Origin: Tetraselmis striata
Taxonomy: Eukaryota; Chlorophyta; Chlorodendrophyceae; Chlorodendrales; Chlorodendraceae
Direction of reading: 5' to 3'
NCBI GenBank assembly: GCA_006384855.1
Contig: VCJN01000600.1
Coordinates: forward strand, 124,001 to 188,000
DNA: 64,000 bases
Shown here piece by piece: positions 25,485 to 33,893 of this stretch. The stretch's first letter is position 1. Every line of letters begins with the position of its first letter. A program made the translations under genes and the position numbers. The notes under the pieces are model-generated. The model was not told the origin of the DNA and did no database searches. It saw only the letters and a list, made by a program, of their open reading frames with translations.

Positions 25485-25858
25485 CCGCACCAGCCGCCAG
25501 CAGATATTGGACCGAGGATTAGTCGCTACATCGAAACAAAATTAATCGCCTCCATTCCCGTAATTTCCCGGACATTTCCGCGCTCCCGCGGTCGTTCCGC
25601 GCTTTAGGGCCTTTTCGGACTTAAATGCGTCGGGTCGATTGGATAGCGTTATTATCCGTCGGTGCTTTGACACTGATTAACCGCTTTCCGCGGCGCCACG
25701 CCGAGGCGGGAATCGTCCCAGCCTCGGATAAGCTTCATTTTCCCGATTTTGAAACCCTAATGGAAGACGGCCTCTTCTACCACCGCGCGCTAACCCGTGC
25801 CGCGCGAAGCCAGTCGCTAATCCACGTCAGCAGATCTGCCAGCAGAGCACGCGTCCCT

Positions 25859-26060
25859 GACGTACCGTTCTCCGCGCGCGAAGCCTCTAACCCGTGCAGC
25901 CGCGAAGGGCCGCTCGCGAGTGCCAGCTCGGATCAGCGAGCGCTCTCGCGGGGAGCATCGACGTAGCGTTCTCTGCGCGCGAAGCCTCTAACCCGTGCCG
26001 CCGCGAAGGGCTCTTCGCGTGTGCCAGCTCGGATCAGCGAGCTCCCCCGCGATGGGTGAC
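25859..26060 (+). repeat. Two tandem copies of a 101-base unit
   Basis: Copy 1 starts at 25859 (GACGTACCGTTCTCCGCGCG) and copy 2 at 25960 (GACGTAGCGTTCTCTGCGCG). Copies differ by scattered substitutions. The unit lies just upstream of the cysteine-rich gene and could be promoter-proximal or a minisatellite seed. Confidence 0.85.
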
Positions 26061-26228
26061 GAGGTCTGTGCAGGAGGGCTGTCTGTCGCCTGGTGCCACC
26101 GCCGCTACCATGTCTTGGCACTCACTGCCGCAGCAGCTGCAGCCCTGCACGCCCTAACCGAAGTCTGCCCGCTATCAGCCTAGCTTCCACTCCATGAGAC
26201 AGCGAGTCTACCCGCGCAACTTGGCGGG

Positions 26229-28397
26229 ATGCTGAACTTCTTAGACTTCGTGGAGCAGTGCCAGCGCAGACCCGAGCAGACCACCGAGTGTGCACAAGAT
26301 CCTGTCCTGGCCAAGCATGGGCCATTCAACATCAACAGGCGCGAGGACAGTGCGACCCAGGGTCTATTGAAAGCAGTTGAAAAGCGACCTGCGTGGGACA
26401 GCATCACGTGCATTGTGCTGTCTGCTGTCCTGCGCTTCAGTGCGACGAGTGCCGCAAAGCGCATCGCGTTTTGTATAGACAAAGCGGACGAGGGGAGTGA
26501 GGGGACAGGCAAGTCAGGGCTGACGCTTAACCTTCCGATAAAGAAGAAGTTAGACTCACTTGGCGCAAGTCACCTATCGCGCACTCAATGGATGGAGCTG
26601 GCGCAAGTCTCGGAATGCATGGCATCTCTGTTGGTTTCCCATGTGGAAAGTGCGGGCCCGTTCAAGTCAGTGACAGAAGCCTCTGACTTCATAGCAAGCC
26701 TTATGACTTTGGAGAGCGGCCAGAACCCTTTCAGCGCTGCCTCCGAGACTGCCAAAGATCTTGTCTACTTCAAGAAGGACACGCTTATCGACCCCGCCAC
26801 TGCGTACTCGTCCTGCCGTCTGAGGAAGAGTGCTGAGAATGGGCTGAAAGCGCTGCAAGGGGAGGGGCTGGAAATGCCCAGAAATCTCAGAGAGCTGAAG
26901 ACCTATTTGCATGAGCACAACCCTGACTTGCATGGCTGGATGACAGAAGTTGATGTTGACCGCGCTTTACATGAATACCACAAATACCGCTGCTCCTCAG
27001 AGCAACATGGTTGTGTTGGAGGTTCTGAAGGTATGTCGCTGGTCAATATGCATCTTTGGTACAGCAATGTTCTTTGGTTCACGCTGACAAAGGATGTCTT
27101 GCAACACACATGCAGTTGTTGCAGATGGTGGTGCTGGCTAGCGCCCTTGTGAGGAGGAGCAGCAAACCGGCGAACATAGGACAGGTGCGCAACTGAGAAG
27201 CCTCTCTGTGCCGGCCTATCCATGCATGGCATTGACTTGCGGCAAATGCATGTCTACTGCAAAAGGTGGAAGCCGGTAGAAACGCAAGCTGGCAATGGCG
27301 GACTCAGGTCAGATGCAAGTGCCTCATGGCGCGCAAGCAGATGGAGGCAGCACATCAGCAGGTGAGGTTTTGAGCTGTTTGTCGGATTGGCCAAACCTGG
27401 CGGGGATAATGTCCATGATGCAACTTGTGTTCCTGTGCAGATGAACCATGCGCAAAACAGCCTCCAGCCCCGGCAGATACCCACCATGATGTGGACAACA
27501 CCAACGAAATGTCCGGCATCGAGAGCCCTGAAGAAGCCCATAAAGGTGAGTCGCTCCGCAGTCAATCACCCTCAGTTATGGATGTGCAGCGGCAGCACAT
27601 GTCTGAGCCTCACAATCATTTTCACTGCAGGTGGTAGTGCAAAGCGACAGAAGTTGCCAGACACAGAGACTCCCACGGGGGACAACACAGCCCAACCTCT
27701 TCATACAGACAGTTTGGATTCCGGAGCCATCTTGACTTCGGTGGTGCAGAAGCTGAATGATGTTCATGTCGACGTAAAGCGGGCTTTCGCTGCCTTCCCT
27801 GTCAAGAATGGCCTCCTCAATGTGATTCAAGCACAGGACGAGGGCGACTCCAAAGATGCCAGCGATGATGATGGTCAACCAGCAGATGCTGATGCAGCAA
27901 CACCAGATATGTGCACGGAGTGTAAGGCTAAAGAAGCAGACTTCACCTGTGGCCTACAGCTTGCAGATATCAATGTGTGGCATGTCACAGGAGTCTGCCA
28001 AGATTGCGAATTGGACTCCGAGATCTTGGATGACCCTCGCCATTTTCTACATGTATGTTCGGTGTGCAGCAAGAAGTGCTTCGGAATCGAATGTGTATTT
28101 CTGGGCATTGGTGATGGTCAGAGTGTGACAGAATTCCGCGGAATACTGGTGCGCAGCATATCAAGCAAGTCTGCCAATGTGATGCTGTGCGAAGATGAAA
28201 GATACGAGAAACTTGTGCCCCTTGAGCCCCAAGCTGCCATGTTGGCTGCTGGTTACAAGACATCCGCTAACTGGCAAGACTTTTGCTGGGTGAAAGAGGG
28301 AACCGGCCTGGTGCGTTTCAGCGAGTGGCTGGACAAGCGCAAGAGCACTCTCAAGCCAATTGCCCGGCGCAAGCTTGATTTTCAGTGGAGGCTTTGA
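26229..28397 (+). CDS. Spliced cysteine-rich protein of unknown function
   Basis: The first exon is read from ATG 26229 to a GTATGT donor at 27031. Further pieces are 27116-27184, about 27280-27361, 27441-27545 and 27631-28397 (TGA). The last four join in phase; the junction from the first exon does not close by eye, so one exon boundary is wrong or there are two genes (an in-frame ATG lies at 27295). The last exon has a Cys-rich zinc-ribbon-like block: CTECKAKEADFTCG, then GVCQDCELD and HVCSVCSKKCFG. The N-terminal part is helical without a known domain. Composition is moderate GC, unlike the viral segment to the right. I do not recognise the family. The gene end overlaps the convergent glycosyltransferase end by 47 bases. 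Confidence 0.5.
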
Positions 28398-29376
28398 CCT
28401 CGCGTAGCAGCTCTTCCAAGCAACAAGTTGTAAACGAATTGTCGACCTTCCTGACGGCCAGAGTGATAGGACAGGAAAATACGATTTGTATCAGATCTCT
28501 CAGATCCTCGATGTCGTCCTCGCAGTATACCCGGGCATGCATGTTGTTGTGGGATGCACCAGGCTGCGGCACCGGGTTCTCCTCGCAAATGTGCCTACCG
28601 GGGAAGAGGATGGGGCGGTTCAGGCAACAACGCACAGTGATCTCACCGGAGACCCCCTGCAGCCGCCCGGGACTATGAAGAAGCGTCTGCAGGTATTGCT
28701 CGTCAGGGCCGTCTCCAGGAATGGTAGCCCCCATCCGTTTATGGTGCTGGAAGCAGGCTCTGTGTTCTTCTGCAGCAGCACCCCGAAACCGGGGCCACGC
28801 CTCCACGATGTCACGGGCGTCCCGTCTTGCCAACAACATGAACTGCGAGCCATGGAACCAGCCGCTGTGCTTGGTGAACTCTGCACTGCCGGTTATGGAA
28901 ACGGTAGGCCAGTCAGCCAGGTCACGGATAGGAATAGAGGTCCCCGGGAGCAAGGCGAGCACCTGTGCCGCTGGGAATCGATGCAGGCCCGCTTTCAGGA
29001 GCTCAGCTGTGTTCACTACTATCGAGAAGGCCATGTGAGCGGTGACGTGCTTGGTAGGCAAGATGGCAGCCCCCATCAGCCTGACCACGTCTCCGTCTGC
29101 CTCGGTGGGCCTGGGATCCTTGTCTGAACAGACTATCAGCCCACACCTGCCCTCTCCCTGTCTAGCCCACCACCGATGCCATAACCCATGCTGAGAGACG
29201 CCGTCGTGCGCCAGCAGCAGGACGGCATGTGTGGCGTGCAGCATGGAGGCCCGCAAAGCCTTCTCCATGGGGCGTTGCGTTTTCCAGCTTGCAGACCCAC
29301 GGAGCCTATGCACCGACCGAATGAACCTGTCCTCTAGCTGGATGACACAGGGGAGGGGACGCTTGTCGCCTGCCAT
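28351..29376 (-). CDS. Core-2/I-branching-type glycosyltransferase (GT14-like)
   Basis: A single-exon frame of 341 codons from ATG 29376. The order of motifs matches the family: HAVLLLAHDG near residue 50, CSDKDPRP, then VLALLPGTSIPIRDLADW (family: LLSGxxIPL), HSGWFHGSQFMLLARRDARD (family: GSQWxxLxRxxA) and GPDEQYLQTLL (family: PDExYxxTLL). These enzymes are Golgi type II proteins that add a branching sugar, usually GlcNAc or xylose, to glycans. No clear N-terminal anchor is visible, so the start may lie in a missing upstream exon or the protein may be soluble. It is convergent with the cysteine-rich gene. Donor and acceptor cannot be told. Confidence 0.65.
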   Translation of the reverse strand: MAGDKRPLPCVIQLEDRFIRSVHRLRGSASWKTQRPMEKALRASMLHATHAVLLLAHDGVSQHGLWHRWWARQGEGRCGLIVCSDKDPRPTEADGDVVRLMGAAILPTKHVTAHMAFSIVVNTAELLKAGLHRFPAAQVLALLPGTSIPIRDLADWPTVSITGSAEFTKHSGWFHGSQFMLLARRDARDIVEAWPRFRGAAAEEHRACFQHHKRMGATIPGDGPDEQYLQTLLHSPGRLQGVSGEITVRCCLNRPILFPGRHICEENPVPQPGASHNNMHARVYCEDDIEDLRDLIQIVFSCPITLAVRKVDNSFTTCCLEELLREVKASTENQACAGQLA

Positions 29377-29857
29377 GGCGGGGCAGTCGGAGGCAGCAAC
29401 CTGTCGCTGCCAGCGTCCCGTCCCTGCTGAGGGCGGGAGGGTGACTGCAAGGGCGGGGGACGAGGACTCGGCGGCGGTTGTTGCGACGCCACGGCAGGTT
29501 CCTGAAATAATAAACCGAATCCGCGTCGCGTCCTACGAGGGCACGCAGTACTTTATGCAGTGATGTTAGCTGTTATATTAATCATCGCCTTGCCCCTGTA
29601 CCCATACATATTTGCGTAACATAATTACATGAGCGTAATCAACTAAAAACGAATAAAGGACAGCCCCTCCTCCCACAGAGCTCCTCAACCCAACATCCGC
29701 ACAGTCTGGGCGCGCAGCGTAGCCGCACACCACCGTGCGTGCCACTACCACCCGTGCAGAAAGATACACATTGCCGAGCCACCTGCCCCGTGCGCCGACG
29801 ACTCACTTGTCTGTCACCAACAAGAGTGACTGTGGGCCTGCTCCCCCAAGGGGCCAG
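29377..29857. other. Intergenic region between divergent genes
   Basis: This contains the presumed shared promoter region of the minus-strand glycosyltransferase and the plus-strand methyltransferase gene. A plus-strand ORF end (RQVPEIINRIRVASYEGTQY) looks faintly chromodomain-like but is too short to call. Confidence 0.35.
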
Positions 29858-32243
29858 ATGGTGAAGATATGTAAACCTCCCACTCTGGACGACTTAAAAG
29901 TCAGCCATCAAAGGCTGAAAAAAGCCAACGTGCGGACCTGCCCGCTCTATTGTCAGCTTCATGCCCCCTGCCTTTCTGGATCGCCAACTAACTAGGTGGG
30001 CGAACGGTCGCTGCGACAGGGCCTTGACGAAGCTTACTTGGCGACGCTGAGCAGAGAATCGAGCACGTGCGGGGGACAAGGGTCATCCGCGCGGGGGACA
30101 AGGGTCATCCGCGCGCTCCTTGAAGAATACGGCCAGCCAAGCAACAACTGGGAGGCGCAAACTCGGCGCCAGGCCCGGAGTGGCCAACTGGTTTGGAGCT
30201 TCACCCTCAACGGACAGCGCTTACCCTACTTGGAAGACCACTCTTTGTTTTTACGAGCCGTGCAGCAGTTGTCGAAACAAGACGCCATGTTATCATCCGA
30301 GGATTTGAAGGCGCTTCGCCGCGGCACCCCCCGCTCTCAAAGGAAACGGACGCTCGAAGAGGCAAGTGCAGAGCCCGAGGCAAGTCAACCGCAGCAGCAG
30401 GGAACCTCTTCCAGCTCTTCAGAGGGATGTGGGGACAGTGGGACACGCTCTACCCCTCACTCAGGCAACACCGGTGAGCTGGAGCTTGTTCCAAAGCACC
30501 CTAGGAAAACGCGTTCTGCTGCGATGGTTGCTGGTATCGCGGTGCAATCTCTTCAAGGGGAGGACATTAGGCTGCTTGAGACGCTGGCTGCGAAACTCGG
30601 CGCGCAACACAAGCTAAACGAGTTGGAGAAAAGACTTGCAGCTACTGAGAAGAGGGCTGAGGATGCCATTGACAGGGCCAACTTGGCTGAGAGAAGGGCA
30701 GCCGATGCTGAAGCGATGGTGGAGAAGTACCATGACATTCCTCGACAGTTCACTGCGCTGTCACGGGAAAGCGAGTGAGTTGTTTGGCGTCCGGTGTTGT
30801 AATTTTATCACGAGTTTCGGAGAAGACATGCACACACTCGTTGACATTGTGTCTATGATTGACCTCAGGTGGCCCGTTGGTGTTGCACCCTTTGCTCCGC
30901 CCAAGGAGGACATGGTCTCCGAGATGCAGGGCATGTATAAGCACTGCGCTGCGAGGAAACGGACCAACGGGGAGGTTTTTACACCAATAGCCCTTGTCGA
31001 GCACATGTTGGACGCCCTCCCGGCATCGGTGTGGCGCAAGAAGGACACACGGTGGTTGGACCCAACTGCAGGCTTCGGTGTGTTCCCGGTCCTCTTGTTT
31101 TATCGCCTCATGGAGGGCCTTAGGCAAGAAATACGGCACGAAGCGGAGCGGCAGCGTCACATCGTGGAAAACATGCTTTTCATGGTTGAGCTTGATGGGC
31201 GCAATGTGATGCAGTGCCGACGTCTGCTGCATCAGCTTGGATGCGGGGCTGATCCAAATGTTTATGAAGGCGATTTTCTCCAGTGGCCAAGCCCTCAAAA
31301 GTTTGATGTGATTCTTGGCAAACCACCTTACAATTCAACTAGCGTCAAGTCGGGCAGCGCCATGTGGGTGCGGATTGTCAAAGCATGTTCTATGCGGCTT
31401 GCCAGTCAGGGCCACCTTCTCTTCGTTCACCCACCTGGCTGGAGAAAGCCATCCGGCTGCACCAAAACTGCAAGTGACCTATGGAAAATGTTTCGAAGTG
31501 AGGGCGCTCTGCTACACCTGGAAGTCAGAACGGATTTCAAGCTGCCGTTCCCACCAGAGGTCGATTGGTACATCTGGCAGAAGGGCATGGACAAGGGGGG
31601 CAACACTACGGTGGTGAGCGCCGGATGCAGCTTTTCACTTTCTTTAAGTCATCTACCGTTCCTTCCAAGTGTGATAACGCTGGAAACGATTGGAATAATC
31701 GAGAAGGTCACATCCAACAATGGCGAAGCACAAACATACTCCTTCACACGTGACAACCGGTTTCGAGTTCCCGCAGGCAGCGCTCGCGGCTCCATTCCAC
31801 ACGCACACTACTGGAGCGGTGGTGATTACCGCACTCTTGGGCTATCGGCGGAGCAAGTGAGGGCGATGTATCCCAAGGGACAGCCAGGCCTCTACACGGC
31901 ATCCAAAGTCGTGATAAGCCTCAAGGCCTCCAATCATGGTGCCGAGCTACATCCAAAGCACTATCATGCAGGCACTACGATGGGAGTTACATCAAGTGTC
32001 ATGTTCCAAGAGATGAGCGCACACGATGCCGGCAGTTGTGTGCGTTTTCTCAACTCAACGCTAGTTCGAGCAATAATGCGCTTGTGCCAATACAGCCCCT
32101 CTCCATACAGGAAGAACGAGGCTAGGGTGGTAAACTCGTTGCGCGCGCCACCCAAACGCGCACTAGTTAGCGAGAATTCCCTCTACGATTTCTTCCAGTT
32201 CTCTGCGGCGGAGAGGCAGGTGATTCGGCGTTACTCGCAGTGA
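29858..32243 (+). CDS. Coiled-coil N6-adenine DNA methyltransferase-like protein (three exons)
   Basis: Exons 29858-29929, 29996-30774 and 30869-32243 join in phase to 741 residues. Introns are 66 and 94 bases with GTGCGG and GTGAGT donors. Residues 1-200 are polar; 200-280 form a long charged coiled coil (ELEKRLAATEKRAEDAIDRA). The methyltransferase part begins with a CxARKRTNGEVFTPIALVEHM lead, then motif I LDPTAGFGVFPVLL, an acidic motif II-III region (MVELDGRNVMQC) and motif IV GKPPYN in place of the usual NPPY. The layout is that of Eco57I/TaqI-type N6 adenine DNA methylases from restriction-modification systems or giant viruses. The Lys in place of Asn (or Asp/Ser) in motif IV may reduce or abolish catalysis. 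The introns show it is a nuclear gene, although the viral segment begins directly behind its stop codon. It is unlike METTL3/14 or METTL4 proteins. Confidence 0.7.
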
Positions 32244-32261
32244 GTGCCACTGTGTTGTCAA

Positions 32262-32803
32262 GGCGCGCTAGTTCCTCCACACGAGCGAGTTCTACGAGGC
32301 GTTCATGGCGTACGACGGCATGCCGCCACCGCCTCCGCGGGTGCACGCTCTGGCCCACGCGCCGCCCCCCGCGCCGGATTCCGCGCGCCGCCCCCGCGCA
32401 AGCGTGTGCCGCCCCCGCGCCGGCTTCTGTCGCCCCCGCGCAAGCGTGTACCGCCCCTGCGCAAGCATGTACCGCCCCGGCGCACGCTTCCGCCGCCCCC
32501 GCGCAAGCGTGTACCGCCCCGGCGCAGGCTTCCGCCGCCCCCGCGCCGGCCCCGGCGCTTTCGCTTTCGGGAGAAGACACGGAGCTGCCGCGGAGCAAGC
32601 GGCCCAAGCTAGTGCCGGCGCGCGGGAGGGAAAAGTCCAAGTCCAGGCCCAAGGAGGCCGGCGGCGGGGCGGCGTCGGCGCTGACTCGCGCGCGAGAGGT
32701 GATCCTAGAGGAGATAGACCATCTCCGGCTGCTGCGGTCGTCGACGGACGAACGGATCCGGCGTCTAGAGAAGGAGTACCGCGCGCTGACGAGCGCGATT
32801 TAA
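32262..32803 (+). pseudogene. 5'-truncated viral gene with Ala/Pro repeat and coiled-coil end
   Basis: The frame begins within a gene at the left edge of the viral segment (FLHTSEFYEAFMAYDG with an in-frame TAG just before it), shifts frame near 32390 and continues as an AP-rich repeat region (32395-32560) built from imperfect 27-base-like units that encode PAQACTA-type repeats. It ends with RAREVILEEIDHLRLLRSST and DERIRRLEKEYRALTSAI, a short coiled coil, at TAA 32801-32803. Function unknown. The upstream part of the gene is missing, which marks the integration or deletion boundary. Confidence 0.55.
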
Positions 32804-32856
32804 GGCAGCTCAGAATTTCTCGCTACGTGGGAGAGGGGGTGTCGCGCCGCGCCGCC

Positions 32857-33777
32857 ATGTTTGCCACCGCCGTGTTGCGCCAGACGGTCAAGCTGCATGC
32901 GCGGGAGGTGGGCGCCAACGTGCGCGAGGTGGTCGAGGACTGCGCGCGGTCGCTGCTGGAGGGCGTGTGCGGCGAGAGCGGCTTCGTGCGGCCCAGCTCG
33001 CTGCGGATGGTGGGGATGTCGCACGGCCGGCTGGGCGACATCGACATGGGGCGCAGCTACAGCTTCGACGCGACGTTCAAGGCGGAGGTGTGCAACCCCG
33101 TCCGCGGGCTGCGCATCAACGCGCTGGTGCGGTCGATCAACCGGTTCGGCATGCTGTGCGAGGGCGGCTACTACGACCCCGACAACTCGCTGGTGCCGGT
33201 GATCGAGGTGGTGGTGGTGCGCAACCCCGCGACCTTCCCCAACGAGGTGGACCTGGGCAACCTGCAGATCGGCGACGAGGTGGGCGTGGAGATCCTGGGC
33301 CGCAACTACGAGCTGCGGGACTCGCGGATCTCGGCGTTCGGCCGCACGATAAAGGACGCCGGGGACACGTCGTTGCTGCGGTCCCTGCGGGACGGGGCCG
33401 ACTCCGCCGCCCCCGCCGACGGGGAGGGCGACGACAGCACCGGCGGCGACGACGACAACACCAGCGGCGACACCGACACCGACGGCGACACCGACGGCGA
33501 CACCGACACCGACGGCGACGACGGGGACAAGGCCGCGGGCGGCGCGGACGTCGACGTCGACGTCGACGTCGACGGCTACGGCGAGCCGGGCGGCGCGGTC
33601 TCGGGCGGCGTCGGCGCGGGCGTGGGGGTGGACGGCGCGGACTACGACGACCTGCTGTTCGGAGGCGGCCTGCCGGACGGGGTGGACGTGGAGGACGAGG
33701 GGTTCGACGTCATGTTACAGGGCGGCGACATGGACGAAGACGACGGCGCCGGTCCGCTGAGCGGCGACGAGAGCTAG
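32857..33777 (+). CDS. Viral RNA polymerase subunit RPB7-like
   Basis: 306 codons from ATG 32857. Residues 1-60 (MFATAVLRQTVKLHAREVGA, then CARSLLEGVCGESGFV) align with the RPB7 tip domain start (MFF...L...P..FG..L...I...L...VEG..GKYGF). The S1-like domain follows: GDIDMGRSYSFDATFKAEVC, then NPVRGLRINALVRSINRFGM. The C-terminal 100 residues are a long Asp/Gly tail with DTDGDTDG and DVDVDVD repeats. In the cell RPB7 pairs with RPB4 on RNA polymerase II and contacts emerging RNA; viral versions are part of the virus polymerase. The start was chosen by the alignment, because the frame is open further upstream but without similarity. The last 14 codons, stop included, are repeated twice behind the gene. 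Confidence 0.75.
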   Translation: MFATAVLRQTVKLHAREVGANVREVVEDCARSLLEGVCGESGFVRPSSLRMVGMSHGRLGDIDMGRSYSFDATFKAEVCNPVRGLRINALVRSINRFGMLCEGGYYDPDNSLVPVIEVVVVRNPATFPNEVDLGNLQIGDEVGVEILGRNYELRDSRISAFGRTIKDAGDTSLLRSLRDGADSAAPADGEGDDSTGGDDDNTSGDTDTDGDTDGDTDTDGDDGDKAAGGADVDVDVDVDGYGEPGGAVSGGVGAGVGVDGADYDDLLFGGGLPDGVDVEDEGFDVMLQGGDMDEDDGAGPLSGDES

Positions 33778-33874
33778 AGGCTAGACAGCGCCGGTCCGCT
33801 GTTCGGCGACGAGAGCTAGAGGCTAGACGGCGCCGGTCCGCTGAGCGGCGACGAGAGCTAGAGGCTAGAGCTAG
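33749..33874 (+). repeat. Three tandem 42-base copies of the RPB7 gene end
   Basis: Copies start at 33749, 33791 and 33833. Each encodes AGPLxGDES-stop-RLD in the same frame, since 42 is a multiple of three, so TAG recurs at 33775, 33817 and 33859. Reading on, the frame reaches TAA at 33895-33897, which overlaps the TAA of the convergent capping enzyme in a TTAA palindrome. Confidence 0.9.
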
Positions 33875-33893
33875 AGCTACGCGCCCCCGTGCC

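Noticed and set aside
29431..29563. Possible chromodomain fragment (VPEIINRIRVASYEGTQYF)
   Set aside because: Too short, no tryptophan core follows before the stop, and it lies in the promoter region of the neighbouring genes.
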